DNA of 64,000 nucleotides from Pedobacter sp. Bi126 (GTDB taxonomy: Bacteria; Bacteroidota; Bacteroidia; Sphingobacteriales; Sphingobacteriaceae): positions 1,033,690-1,097,689 of the forward strand of contig NZ_CAKKMS010000003.1 in assembly GCF_918698245.1 (NCBI RefSeq), given 5' to 3'. Shown one piece after another: positions 27,480 to 36,816 of this stretch; positions within the stretch are counted from its first letter, which is position 1; every line of letters starts with the position of its first letter. Below the pieces are notes generated by a model, which was given only the letters and a program-made list of their open reading frames with translations, was not told the DNA's origin and ran no database searches. The translations under genes were made by a program, and so were the position numbers.

Positions 27480-28027
27480 TGGAAATTGAACAAACGGGAT
27501 TAAAAGACTGTCTGATTATTAAGCCAAGGGTGTTCGAAGATCCCAGAGGATATTTTTTTGAAAGTTTTAACCAAAATACATTCGAAGAAAAAACGGGTTT
27601 ATCAGGCAGGTTTGTTCAGGATAACGAATCTTATTCTTCTTACGGTGTAGTTAGAGGTTTACATGCCCAAACCGGAGAATTTGCGCAAGCCAAATTAGTG
27701 CGTGTAACCAAGGGAGAAGTATTGGATGTTGCGGTAGATGTACGTCCAAGCTCACCAACCTATGGTAAACATTTTGCCATACGCTTAAGTGCAGAGAATA
27801 AATTACAGCTTTATATACCAAGAGGTTTTATACATGGCTTTTCGGTATTGAGCGAAACGGCAGAATTTTTATATAAATGTGATAATTTTTTTAATAAAGC
27901 TTCAGAAACTGGGGTAATTTATAATGATGCGGACCTGAATATTGATTGGTTAATTCCGGAGAAAGATCTGGCGGTATCTGATAAAGATCTACTTTTAAAA
28001 CCATTTTCAGCTTTAAAGCACATATGA
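27479..28027 (+). CDS. rmlC: dTDP-4-dehydrorhamnose 3,5-epimerase
   Basis: This 182-residue cupin-type epimerase has the RmlC landmarks: PRVFEDPRGYFFESFN, FVQDNESYSSYGVVRGLHAQ (catalytic His in RGLH), KLVRVTKGEVLDVAVDVRPSSPTYGKH, and YIPRGFIHGFSVLSETAEFLYKC. RGLHAQ varies slightly from the usual RGLHYQ. The enzyme epimerises C3 and C5 of dTDP-4-keto-6-deoxyglucose. It overlaps rmlB by one base and rmlD by four (ATGA), so the three are probably made together. Confidence 0.95.
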   Translation: MEIEQTGLKDCLIIKPRVFEDPRGYFFESFNQNTFEEKTGLSGRFVQDNESYSSYGVVRGLHAQTGEFAQAKLVRVTKGEVLDVAVDVRPSSPTYGKHFAIRLSAENKLQLYIPRGFIHGFSVLSETAEFLYKCDNFFNKASETGVIYNDADLNIDWLIPEKDLAVSDKDLLLKPFSALKHI

Positions 28028-28881
28028 GTAAAATACTAGTAATTGGTGCCGGCGGACAGTTAGGCCAGTGTTTGAAGGTGGTTGCGGAGCGAAGAGCAAT
28101 TACAGAAATTGTTTTTCCAGCCGAGCAGGATGCAAATATCCTGAATGAGTTTGGTTTGAATGATCTGCTAGCTGCAGAGAAACCTGCTTTTGTGATTAAT
28201 TGTGCCGCTTATACTGCTGTAGATAAAGCAGAGGATGAAGTTGAGCTGGCTAAAGCCATTAATGAAACAGGTGCAGGATACTTAGCCTCAGCTTGTTTTG
28301 TAAATGGGGCAACACTAATACATGTTTCTACCGATTTCGTTTTCGAAGGGAATGAAGTAAAATTACTAAAGGAAGACGACGAGGCTAAACCGATCAATGT
28401 TTATGGTGTAACCAAATTAGATGGAGAAAAAGCAGTTGTTTCAACACTGCCTGCTCACTTCATTATCCGCACCAGCTGGTTGTATTCTGAGTATGCCAAC
28501 AACTTTGCAAAAACCATGCTTAAACTCGGTGCCGAGCGTGATGAACTGAATATCATTGCCGATCAGGTGGGTACACCAACCTATGCCATTGATCTGGCAA
28601 ATGCCATTTTTGATATTATAAGTTCTTCATCCGCCACTTATGGCGTTTACCATTATAGCAATGAGGGCGTAACCTCATGGTTCGATTTTGCAAATGCGAT
28701 TTTTGATATCAGCCAAACTAAGGTAAAAGTAAATCCTATTCCAGGTTCTGCTTACCCAACTAAAGCAATCCGGCCAGCATTTTCGGTGATGGATAAATCT
28801 AAAATCAAAGAAACATTTAATATTGAAATTCCTTACTGGAGAGATAGTTTGGTAGCGTGTATAAAACAAATTAATAAATAG
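28024..28881 (+). CDS. rmlD: dTDP-4-dehydrorhamnose reductase
   Basis: This 285-residue SDR has GAGGQLGQ (8-15), FVINCAAYTAVDKAEDE, VSTDFVFEG, then INVYGVTKLDGE with the YxxxK catalytic pair, FIIRTSWLYSEYANNFAKTML and IADQVGTPTYAIDLA. It performs the last step to dTDP-L-rhamnose using NAD(P)H. Its ATG lies within the stop of rmlC (ATGA). A 72-base spacer holding three copies of the word tctcaaatct separates it from rmlA. Confidence 0.95.
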   Translation: MSKILVIGAGGQLGQCLKVVAERRAITEIVFPAEQDANILNEFGLNDLLAAEKPAFVINCAAYTAVDKAEDEVELAKAINETGAGYLASACFVNGATLIHVSTDFVFEGNEVKLLKEDDEAKPINVYGVTKLDGEKAVVSTLPAHFIIRTSWLYSEYANNFAKTMLKLGAERDELNIIADQVGTPTYAIDLANAIFDIISSSSATYGVYHYSNEGVTSWFDFANAIFDISQTKVKVNPIPGSAYPTKAIRPAFSVMDKSKIKETFNIEIPYWRDSLVACIKQINK

Positions 28882-28953
28882 AAGTAATACAGATGTTGAG
28901 ATAGAGCCATTCGTCTCAAATCTAATGTCTCAAATCTCAAATCTAATCCTAAT

Positions 28954-29814
28954 ATGAAAGGTATAATCTTAGCTGGTGGCAGCGGAACCCGTTTGCACCC
29001 TTTAACTTTGGCTTGTAGTAAACAGATGATGCCGGTTTACGATAAGCCGATGATCTATTATCCACTATCGACCTTAATGTTGGCTGGTATAAAAGAAATT
29101 CTAATTATTTCTACGCCACACGATCTGCCAAATTTTGAGAAATTATTGGGCGATGGTGCTTCTTTGGGCTGTAAGTTTAGCTATGCTGTACAGGCCGAGC
29201 CGAATGGTTTAGCACAGGCTTTTGTGATTGGTGAAGACTTTATAGGTAAAGATAAAGTGGCCTTAGTATTGGGCGACAATATCTTCCATGGTGATGGTAT
29301 GGCCAAACTCTTACAGGCCAGTGCTGATCCCGATGGCGGTGTGGTATTTGCTTATCAGGTTTCAGATCCTGAACGTTACGGTGTGGTAGAATTTGATGAA
29401 AATAAAAAGGCTATTTCGATTGAAGAGAAGCCTGTTAGCCCAAAATCTGATTATGCAGTGCCAGGATTGTATTTTTATGATAATGAGGTTGTCGAGATTG
29501 CCAAAAATATTAAACCTTCTCCCCGAGGTGAATATGAGATTACCGATGTAAACCGAATCTATCTGGAACGGGGTAAATTAAAAGTAGGCGTATTGAGCCG
29601 CGGTACAGCCTGGTTAGATACAGGAACATTCACCTCATTAATGCAGGCCGGACAATTTGTTCAGATCATAGAAGAAAGACAAGGCTTAAAGATAGGCTGC
29701 ATTGAAGAAATCGCTTACCGTATGAGCTTTATCGATGCAGGACAGCTTAAGGCTATTGCTACGCCATTGGTTAAAAGTGGCTATGGCAGTTACCTGTTGA
29801 AGCAAATTAAATAA
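28954..29814 (+). CDS. rmlA: Glucose-1-phosphate thymidylyltransferase
   Basis: This 286-residue nucleotidyltransferase begins [18 protein letters not shown], the signature loop that binds d[63 protein letters not shown], then [23 protein letters not shown] and [10 protein letters not shown] follow. It forms dTDP-glucose and so supplies the whole dTDP-sugar supply of the locus. The length matches the long RmlA class. It is followed 84 bases later by the MBOAT acyltransferase gene. Confidence 0.96.
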   Translation: MKGIILAGGSGTRLHPLTLACSKQMMPVYDKPMIYYPLSTLMLAGIKEILIISTPHDLPNFEKLLGDGASLGCKFSYAVQAEPNGLAQAFVIGEDFIGKDKVALVLGDNIFHGDGMAKLLQASADPDGGVVFAYQVSDPERYGVVEFDENKKAISIEEKPVSPKSDYAVPGLYFYDNEVVEIAKNIKPSPRGEYEITDVNRIYLERGKLKVGVLSRGTAWLDTGTFTSLMQAGQFVQIIEERQGLKIGCIEEIAYRMSFIDAGQLKAIATPLVKSGYGSYLLKQIK

Positions 29815-29898
29815 TTTAATTCCTATGTGAGATTATTGTGGTCTATTGATCCAAAAATGAGCTAAACGTACATATTTTTAAGTTTCAAATTTTATTCG

Positions 29899-31341
29899 AT
29901 GCTTTTTAATTCCCTGAGCTTTGCAATATTTTTGCCTGTAGTTTTTATTCTACATTGGTTTTTCTGTAAGAAGAAGCAATCCCAAAATATCCTTCTTTTA
30001 GTAGCAAGTTATTTTTTTTATGCTTGTTGGGATTGGAGGTTTTTGTTCTTGCTAGTTTTCTCAACATTATTGGATTACTACACAGGAATCAAGATGGCTG
30101 AAACAGATAACAAGGTTAGAAAATTCTGGTTTTGGCTTAGTATAGGTATTAACCTAGGGTTTTTAGCTGTATTTAAATACTTTAATTTTTTTGCTGATTC
30201 TTTTGCCGAATCAGTATCCCATTTGGGATACCATGTTAATCCATGGGTACTAACTATTATCCTACCCGTTGGAATTTCCTTTTATACTTTTCATGGTCTT
30301 TCCTACGTAATAGACATCTATAAAAAAAGAATTCCCGCTGAGCGAAATTTTGTAGACTATTCTCTTTTCGTTAGTTTTTTCCCCTTACTTGTTGCAGGGC
30401 CTATTGAAAGAGCAACTCACCTTTTACCGCAGATAAAGAAAAAAAGGGAATTTGACTATGCAAATGCCATAGATGGTTTAAGGCAGATTTTATGGGGACT
30501 ATTTAAGAAGGTTGTTATTGCAGACCAATGCGCTAATTATGCTAATTTAATATTTAATAATTCTGAAAATTATTCCGGTAGCACCTTATTGCTTGGAGCT
30601 TTATTCTTTACCTTTCAAATATATGGTGATTTTTCAGGCTACTCAGATATAGCACTTGGTACTGCAAGATTATTCGGCGTTGATTTGCTCAAAAACTTTA
30701 ACTTTCCATATTTCTCCAGAGATATAGCTGAATTTTGGAGACGTTGGCATATCTCTTTATCCTCATGGTTTAAGGATTATTTATATATTCCTTTGGGAGG
30801 TAGCAAAGGTGGAACGCTTGTTAAAGTAAGAAATACGTTCATAATATTTTTAGTAAGTGGATTTTGGCATGGAGCTAATTGGACATTCATTGCTTGGGGA
30901 TTTTTAAATGCACTCTATATAATGCCATCAATTGTTTTCAATAAAAATAGAGTGAACATGGATATTGTTGCACATGGCAAGCGTTACCCAACCCTTAAGG
31001 AAGTTTTATCTATAAGCCTCACTTTTTTTCTAACCGTTATCGCTTGGATTTTCTTTAGGTCGCCCAGTATACATTCTGCTTTTGAGTATCTTGTAAAGAT
31101 ATTTTCTAGTTCGCTTTTTACTTTGCCCAAATTTGTCGGGATATCATCGGCATTGGGAGTGCTTTTTGTAACCATGTGTTTTTTTATCATAGAATGGATT
31201 GGCAGAGAGCAAAATTATGCTATTGAAAAAATTGGATTAAGTTGGTCTAGGCCTTTAAGGTGGAGTGCTTATTATATTTTAGTATTTGCAATTTTATATT
31301 CATCTGGTGGCGAACAGCAGTTTATTTACTTTCAATTCTAA
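29899..31341 (+). CDS. MBOAT family O-acyltransferase (AlgI-like)
   Basis: This 480-residue membrane protein has about 11 hydrophobic helices. The AlgI-type motifs are VGISFYTFHGLSYVIDIY (about 120-140), FPLLVAGPIERATHLLPQ (about 160-180), the RRWHISLSSWFKDYLYIPLGGS stretch, and FWHGANWTFIAWG near residue 320 with the putative catalytic His. Such proteins pass acyl (usually acetyl) groups across the membrane to a periplasmic polysaccharide. The gene is two bases upstream of an SGNH-like partner, the usual two-gene arrangement. The acceptor here is inferred to be the polymer encoded by the locus; cellulose- or alginate-type polymers are not otherwise indicated. Confidence 0.9.
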   Translation: MLFNSLSFAIFLPVVFILHWFFCKKKQSQNILLLVASYFFYACWDWRFLFLLVFSTLLDYYTGIKMAETDNKVRKFWFWLSIGINLGFLAVFKYFNFFADSFAESVSHLGYHVNPWVLTIILPVGISFYTFHGLSYVIDIYKKRIPAERNFVDYSLFVSFFPLLVAGPIERATHLLPQIKKKREFDYANAIDGLRQILWGLFKKVVIADQCANYANLIFNNSENYSGSTLLLGALFFTFQIYGDFSGYSDIALGTARLFGVDLLKNFNFPYFSRDIAEFWRRWHISLSSWFKDYLYIPLGGSKGGTLVKVRNTFIIFLVSGFWHGANWTFIAWGFLNALYIMPSIVFNKNRVNMDIVAHGKRYPTLKEVLSISLTFFLTVIAWIFFRSPSIHSAFEYLVKIFSSSLFTLPKFVGISSALGVLFVTMCFFIIEWIGREQNYAIEKIGLSWSRPLRWSAYYILVFAILYSSGGEQQFIYFQF

Positions 31342-31343
31342 CA

Positions 31344-32345
31344 ATGAAATCTTTCTTAAAACAATTATTTATTTTTGCACTTTGTGGATTTGGAGTTATG
31401 CTAATATTTATACTAAGCTACTGTATAAATGATCCATTCAAAGTTCTTAAAAAGTATAGCGATTATTCTTATCCTTTTGTCATACCTAACAGAGACTTTA
31501 TCTCGACAGAAATGCTTGTGAAGAATTATCCTAAGTATCACTATAATTCATTTATTTTTGGCAGCTCAAGAACTTTGGCTTATAGACCAAATTCTTGGGT
31601 GAAGAAATTAGATGAAAAGGATAAGGTCTTTATGTTTGATGCATCTGCAGAATCTATATATGGCATATACACTAAGTTAAAGTTTCTTGATTCTAGAAAT
31701 ATCAATATAAAAAATGCCTTAATTATTCTGTGTAGAGATGTTTCTTTTTTAAATAAGACTAATCATCAGGGTCATTTATTTATCAAAGATCCTTTAACTT
31801 CTGGAGAGAGTGAATTTGATTTTCAGGCAACTTTTTTTAAAGCCTACCTCAATCCAAAATTTCTTTTTAGTTACTATGTTTATTTGAATACAAAAAAATA
31901 TAAGCCATTTATGGCAGGCTATATAGAAAATAGAAGGATAAGGTTTGATCCTGTTAATAATGCAATAACAATAATTGATCAAGAAGAGGAAATTACAAAT
32001 CAGACTAAAAGATACTACGAGGTTAGAAATAAACTATTTTATAAAAGGGACAAAGAACAAGTAGACAGCGTTGTTGAAATTAACAAAGAATTCGATTACA
32101 TGCTAAATGAAATTAAAAGGATTTTGGTTAAACATAAAACTAATTACAAAATAGTATTGAGCCCCCTTTATGAGCAGATTAAGTTTAATCCAAAAGATTT
32201 GAAAAAATTACATAATTTATTTGGAGAAAATGTGTATGATTTTTCTGGGAAAAGTATTTTCTCAGAAAAAGTCACAAATTATTATGAAATAAGTCATTAT
32301 AGGCCAATAGTGGGCGATAGTATCTTAAATATTATTTATAAATAA
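31344..32345 (+). CDS. SGNH-like partner of the MBOAT acyltransferase
   Basis: This protein of about 333 residues has one N-terminal transmembrane helix (residues 6-26) and a periplasmic domain. FIFGSSRT near residue 73 looks like the block I nucleophile of SGNH hydrolases, and ISHYRPIVGDSIL near 313-325 looks like block V with the catalytic His. Together with the adjacent MBOAT gene this suggests AlgJ/AlgX-like acetyl transfer to polysaccharide. The start is placed at the ATG two bases after the MBOAT stop; a longer in-frame start lies inside MBOAT. Overall similarity to named families is low, so the role is inferred from motifs and position. Confidence 0.62.
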   Translation: MKSFLKQLFIFALCGFGVMLIFILSYCINDPFKVLKKYSDYSYPFVIPNRDFISTEMLVKNYPKYHYNSFIFGSSRTLAYRPNSWVKKLDEKDKVFMFDASAESIYGIYTKLKFLDSRNINIKNALIILCRDVSFLNKTNHQGHLFIKDPLTSGESEFDFQATFFKAYLNPKFLFSYYVYLNTKKYKPFMAGYIENRRIRFDPVNNAITIIDQEEEITNQTKRYYEVRNKLFYKRDKEQVDSVVEINKEFDYMLNEIKRILVKHKTNYKIVLSPLYEQIKFNPKDLKKLHNLFGENVYDFSGKSIFSEKVTNYYEISHYRPIVGDSILNIIYK

Positions 32346-32427
32346 TTTATTTTAATTTGGGATGGGAGCGATAGCTTATTTTAAATTATTAGCTAGGAGA
32401 TTATCATTTGGAAAGCAAGCTTTTTAC

Positions 32428-32459
32428 TTGAAATAGCGCTTTTGATAATTATATCTTTG
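32428..32459 (+). promoter_or_regulatory. Candidate promoter of the nucleotide-sugar dehydrogenase gene
   Basis: TTG at 32428-32430, 21 bases, then TATCTTTG at 32452-32459, an exact TAnnTTTG. It would start transcription near 32466, just before the ATG at 32477, and would make this gene independent of the rml operon. Confidence 0.6.
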
Positions 32460-32476
32460 CAAAACCACCAGAAAAA

Positions 32477-33754
32477 ATGAATACAGAAAAGCAAATTGCC
32501 ATTATTGGTTTAGGTTATGTTGGACTACCACTTGCTATCGAATTTGCTAAGAAATATAAAGTAATTGGTTTTGACACGAATGAGGAACGGGTAGCTGAGT
32601 TAAATCAATTAAAGGATCGAACAAATGAAGCAAATTTGGAAGATCTGAAAACTGTAATTGCTGCGTCGGAGATGGGATTAACCCTCAGCGCCAATTTAGC
32701 CGACCTGGCCACATGCACCGTCTATATCGTTACGGTACCTACTCCTATCGACCAACTCAAACGGCCAGATCTGCAACCTTTACTTGCAGCCAGCAAAATG
32801 TTAGGTATCGTATTAAAAGCAGGTGATATCGTCATTTATGAATCGACTGTTTACCCTGGCTGTACCGAAGAAGATTGCGTACCTGTTCTAGAAAAAATTT
32901 CAGGGTTAAAATACAATATTGATTTTTTCTGTGGCTATTCTCCAGAACGGATTAATCCTGGAGATAAAATTAATACCCTTACCAAAATTAAAAAGGTAAC
33001 CTCTGGCTCTACGCCTGCGATTGCTGCTGAAATTGATGAACTTTATGCTTCTATTATTACTGCCGGTACGCATTTGGCACCCAGCATTAAAGTAGCAGAA
33101 GCTTCAAAAGCCATAGAAAATGCACAACGTGATGTGAATATTTCTTTTGTAAACGAACTGGCATTAATTTTCGATCGCATGGGAATCGACACAGCTGATG
33201 TGCTGGCGGCTGCTGCAACCAAATGGAATTTTCTAAACTATAAACCCGGCCTGGTTGGCGGCCATTGTATTGGCGTAGATCCATATTACCTGGCGCATAA
33301 ATCGGAGGCTTTGGGCTATAAACCTGAAGTAATCCTCTCCGGCAGAAGGGTAAATGATAATATGGGGATGTTTGTGGCCAATAAAGTGATCAAAATGCTG
33401 GTGGCCAAAGAAAAAGTAATTAATGGCGCTAAAGCCCTAATCTTAGGTTTCGCTTTTAAAGAAAATTGCCCTGATATCAGGAATACAAGGGTAATTGATA
33501 TTTACAAGGAACTGAAAGCTTTTAGTATGGATGTTGATATATATGATCCATGGGCTAATAGGGATGAAGTGAAAGCGGAGTATGGCATCGAAATGATTAA
33601 TGATGGTCAGTTTAAACATTACGATGCTGTTATCCTTGCTGTGGCGCACCAGCAGTTTTTAGACATTGATTATCGCAGTATTAAAGAAAAAGGGGCACTC
33701 ATTTTTGATACCAAATCTTTTATCGACAGAAATTTGGTGGATGCCAGGTTATAG
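32477..33754 (+). CDS. Nucleotide sugar dehydrogenase (TviB/WbpA-like)
   Basis: This 425-residue UDP-sugar 6-dehydrogenase has an N-terminal Rossmann motif GLGYVGLPLA (11-20). VTVPTPID, VIYESTVYPGCTEE, FFCGYSPERINPGD and AIENAQRDVNISFVNE follow, then the catalytic Cys in GLVGGHCIGVDPYYL (near residue 255) and LGFAFKENCPDIRNTRV. The wording PTPID and SPERINPGD fits TviB/WbpO-type UDP-GlcNAc(GalNAc) dehydrogenases rather than UDP-glucose dehydrogenase, so the product is probably a UDP-HexNAcA. No epimerase or acetyltransferase for a diacetamido sugar adjoins it. It has its own promoter and is followed by 1.5 kb without genes. Confidence 0.9.
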   Translation: MNTEKQIAIIGLGYVGLPLAIEFAKKYKVIGFDTNEERVAELNQLKDRTNEANLEDLKTVIAASEMGLTLSANLADLATCTVYIVTVPTPIDQLKRPDLQPLLAASKMLGIVLKAGDIVIYESTVYPGCTEEDCVPVLEKISGLKYNIDFFCGYSPERINPGDKINTLTKIKKVTSGSTPAIAAEIDELYASIITAGTHLAPSIKVAEASKAIENAQRDVNISFVNELALIFDRMGIDTADVLAAAATKWNFLNYKPGLVGGHCIGVDPYYLAHKSEALGYKPEVILSGRRVNDNMGMFVANKVIKMLVAKEKVINGAKALILGFAFKENCPDIRNTRVIDIYKELKAFSMDVDIYDPWANRDEVKAEYGIEMINDGQFKHYDAVILAVAHQQFLDIDYRSIKEKGALIFDTKSFIDRNLVDARL

Positions 33755-35301
33755 GCACTTCGCTTCCAACATGCTGATTGGCATGAGTAGGACCATTAAC
33801 ACCGTGCGTCATTCTCTCGCAGGCGGGAATCTTAATGGCAATAATCCGATGGTTATTGGATGGAAGCCGGAATTGAGCGAGCTAGCCTGTACCCATTTTG
33901 TCGGTAAAGTAATCTTCATAGAGAGGTTCATTGATGTTTTTACCACCAAGTCACAAAGATGCGAAGATTGCTTGTGTTAGCCGGTATTTTTAGTGTTATC
34001 AAGGGTTTGGAAAGCAGGTTTTGTGTGCATCGGTTCTGCTAGTTCCGCTTTCCTTTTGCCCCGATAGAAAAAATCACGAGCATTCATTCAGGTTTAGTTT
34101 CTTAAAGAAGCGCTTAATAAATATTAATAGCTTTGTGTTCTTGTTGCCTTTGTGATTAATGCTGTTTTTTAGGCTATTATTTATACAGTCTTCATTCTCG
34201 CGCAGGTGGGAACTAAACGCATGAGCGGCTAATATATTCGGGCTTTTTGTATTTTGCTTTTCCCGCGTTGTCTATCCCCAATACCGACACAGCTGTGACC
34301 CAAAATAATCCTAGCTAAGTTTCCCTTCACCTTTTATTTAGCTATTGTTAACCAGCTAACCTAAAGCGACGCAAATCTTTGATATCGCTGATCTTCAACA
34401 TGGTTCTGTTTCAACCAAAGCAAGTCCGAAGCAGAAGGCAAGTAGGTGTACAGCAAGGCATAGGCAAGCCTGGCCGGAAGTCGGAGTAAACGTGCCGTAA
34501 AGGTGGGATTCGGGATATTTTTTTTGGATTTTAATCAGATTTATTGAATTGGGTGATCATCCCTTTTGTTTAACCTAATATACTAAATTATAGTGATCCG
34601 GAATGAAATAATCAAAATTAACGGGCAACTTGGCCGCCTTTTTTTACAAATGCGGTAATCAGGATATGGTAAGAAAAAAGCCGCCCACTAATAGGAACCT
34701 GTAGGGAAAGTAGTCCGTATTTGGTACAGTCAGTAGAAATGCGGCTTACATCAGAAAAGCATTTGTCATGCCGGTAAACTTTATGCTTATGGCTATTTCC
34801 CAATCGTCTAAATAAGCTTGTTATTCGCATCTTTAAAATCGTCCAGCCAGAACATGCAGGTGATAAAAAATTGATTGATAAGGCTATTTTGCTTAAAGGT
34901 TTTGAATTTAACACCAGCATACCCTACAGCAGTTATAGCCTGATGTAACGGATTTATGTATCGAGACCAATGGATTAGTAAAACTCCAGTGGAACATTCA
35001 AGGTATAGGTCGTTTGTCAACTTCATTTCGAATATGATCGTTGGTTTGATTGCTTATTCATTCTTTCCTAAAAACCGACTATTAATTACCAAAAGCATCC
35101 GTAAATCAAATTTTGCATGCTGATTAACGAATCCCGGTTAAAAAGTAAACAAGGTACATTATCATTGCAAGTAAAAGACATAAAATTCGATGAGCGCAAG
35201 CTTCAAAAGTACGAACATAAGCAGTCATTTGATCGTGTTTGATAGGGAAATAAGATTAAATTACCATTTAAAAACACTCATCAATCAAATAAATTATTCT
35301 G
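33755..35301. other. 1.5-kb gene-free, repeat-filled region inside the polysaccharide locus
   Basis: No gene is supported on either strand. The region carries a direct pair of 20-base words at 33810-33829 and 34193-34212 (cattctctcgcaggcgggaa and a copy with two differences). It also has an inverted-type pair built from accaccaagtcacaaagatg (33942 onward) and its near complement around 34131-34157. Open frames at 33666-33980 (plus) and 34618-34920 (minus) resemble nothing. A 56-codon open stretch at 34778-34948 has no start. The rest is unexplained sequence, less AT-biased than the flanking genes in places. Confidence 0.65.
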
Positions 35302-35309
35302 TATGTTTG
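35302..35309 (+). promoter_or_regulatory. Candidate -7 element of gmd
   Basis: TATGTTTG is an exact TAnnTTTG. It contains the first in-frame ATG of the gmd frame (35303), so translation should begin at the later ATG at 35333. No clear -33 element is seen. Confidence 0.5.
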
Positions 35310-35332
35310 TAGCCTACAAATTATTGATTGAT

Positions 35333-36469
35333 ATGAAAGTTGCTTTAATTACAGGTGTTACAGGACAGGATGGTGCTTATTTAGCAGAATTTTTACTGAA
35401 AAAGGATTACTTTGTTCATGGATTAAAGCGACGTTCGTCATCATTTAATACCGATCGTATTGATCACCTTTATCAGGACCAACATGAGCAGAATGTACAT
35501 TTTAAATTGCATTACGGCGATTTAACTGATTCGACCAACCTGATCCGTATTATTCAGGAAATACAACCTGATGAAATTTATAATCTCGCGGCAATGAGCC
35601 ATGTGCATGTAAGTTTTGAGATGCCTGAGTATACTGCCAATGCAGATGGTATTGGGACCCTGAGACTTTTAGAGGCCGTACGTATTTTGGGTTTAACGAA
35701 GAAAACTAGAGTCTACCAAGCCAGTACTTCAGAGTTATATGGTTTAGTTCAAGCTGTTCCACAAAGTGAAACTACACCCTTTTACCCGCGGTCACCATAT
35801 GCAGTAGCCAAGATGTATGCCTATTGGATCACCGTAAATTACAGAGAGGCTTATAGTATGTTTGCCTGTAACGGCATTTTGTTTAATCATGAGAGCCCTT
35901 TAAGGGGCGAAACTTTCGTTACGCGTAAAATTACCCGTGCTGCAGCTAAAATTGCATTAGGCTTGCAGAAATGCCTTTATTTAGGTAATCTTTCTGCCCA
36001 AAGAGATTGGGGCCATGCCAAAGATTACATCGAGGCCATGTGGTTAATTTTGCAGCAAGAAAAACCAGAAGATTTCGTGATTGCTACCGGTATTACGACA
36101 ACAGTTCGCGATTTTGTACGCATGAGTTTTGCCGAATTGGGCATAGATATCGAGTTTTCGGGGAAAGACGAAAATGAAAAAGGTGTAATTATAGGGTTAG
36201 ATGTTGAGGTGGTTAGCCGTTTAGGCCTAGATCCTGAAAAACTGTTTTTAGGTAGCACAGTAGTAAAAGTAGATCCTAAATATTTCAGGCCAACGGAAGT
36301 AGATTTATTATTGGGAGATCCAACAAAATCTAAAACGCAATTGGGCTGGGAACCTAAATATGACTTAGCGGCTTTAGTTAAAGATATGGTCATTTCTGAC
36401 CTTCATTTAATGAAAAAGGATGAATACTTAAAATCGGGCGGATTTAAGACACTTAACTATTTTGAATAA
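35333..36469 (+). CDS. gmd: GDP-mannose 4,6-dehydratase
   Basis: This protein of about 378 residues begins [22 protein letters not shown], with [54 protein letters not shown], the catalytic STSELYG, and [41 protein letters not shown] and [20 protein letters not shown] are also typical. It makes GDP-4-keto-6-deoxymannose. The usual partner (fcl/wcaG for GDP-fucose, or rmd for GDP-rhamnose) is not in this window. The start is chosen downstream of a promoter box that overlaps the first ATG. It lies between the gene-free region and the capsule operon. Confidence 0.95.
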   Translation: MKVALITGVTGQDGAYLAEFLLKKDYFVHGLKRRSSSFNTDRIDHLYQDQHEQNVHFKLHYGDLTDSTNLIRIIQEIQPDEIYNLAAMSHVHVSFEMPEYTANADGIGTLRLLEAVRILGLTKKTRVYQASTSELYGLVQAVPQSETTPFYPRSPYAVAKMYAYWITVNYREAYSMFACNGILFNHESPLRGETFVTRKITRAAAKIALGLQKCLYLGNLSAQRDWGHAKDYIEAMWLILQQEKPEDFVIATGITTTVRDFVRMSFAELGIDIEFSGKDENEKGVIIGLDVEVVSRLGLDPEKLFLGSTVVKVDPKYFRPTEVDLLLGDPTKSKTQLGWEPKYDLAALVKDMVISDLHLMKKDEYLKSGGFKTLNYFE

Positions 36470-36816
36470 TGACTCTGTCTTAATTTTGACAGATTTGATG
36501 TTTATGTGTTAACTATTTGTTATGAGCACGTTAAAAAATAAAAAAAACATTGCTAATTTATGCCTATCAGGCTTATGAAATTGTTTTTTTGTTAAAAGTT
36601 TGCAAAAGTATCTACTTTTTGTCTCATTTCCTCTACTTTTGATCTGTATCTTACGATCTTTATTTGTGATGTAGATAGATTATTGCATATTGCGCAATAA
36701 AAACATTAGTTTACGGTTATACTGTAAATTAAATTTGTTGCGCTTAATGGTTTAGCCTTGTTTAAGGGCTGTCAGTTTAAGTTTTTATTTTAACATTTAG
36801 TATTATATAAGTTTGT
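36470..36816. promoter_or_regulatory. AT-rich control region before the capsule operon
   Basis: This 347-base spacer without genes contains two neighbouring small palindromes. tattgc ... gcaata (arms 36681-36686 and 36694-36699) is followed by the better one, tttacggttatactgtaaa (36710-36728, imperfect by one wobble pair and the centre). A TAAGTTTG box at 36808-36815 abuts the operon's first ATG and is probably too close to be used. The palindromes are candidate operators for the long operon that begins at 36817; no regulator is identified. Confidence 0.4.

Noticed and set aside
28914..28948. Short repeats as a possible CRISPR remnant
   Set aside because: The words are about 10 bases, unevenly spaced, without spacers of constant length and without cas genes.
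33666..33980. 104-codon plus-strand frame overlapping the end of the dehydrogenase gene
   Set aside because: Its first part is a shadow of the dehydrogenase and the rest runs through repeat words; no recognisable protein.
34778..34948. 56-codon open stretch with protein-like text in the gene-free region
   Set aside because: It has no start codon before the penultimate codon and matches no family I know; an open run of this length is expected by chance in 1.5 kb.
36808..36815. TAAGTTTG as the promoter of the capsule operon
   Set aside because: It touches the ATG at 36817, and the next ATG lies inside the metal-binding motif, so a transcript from it could not give a full protein. It may be chance.
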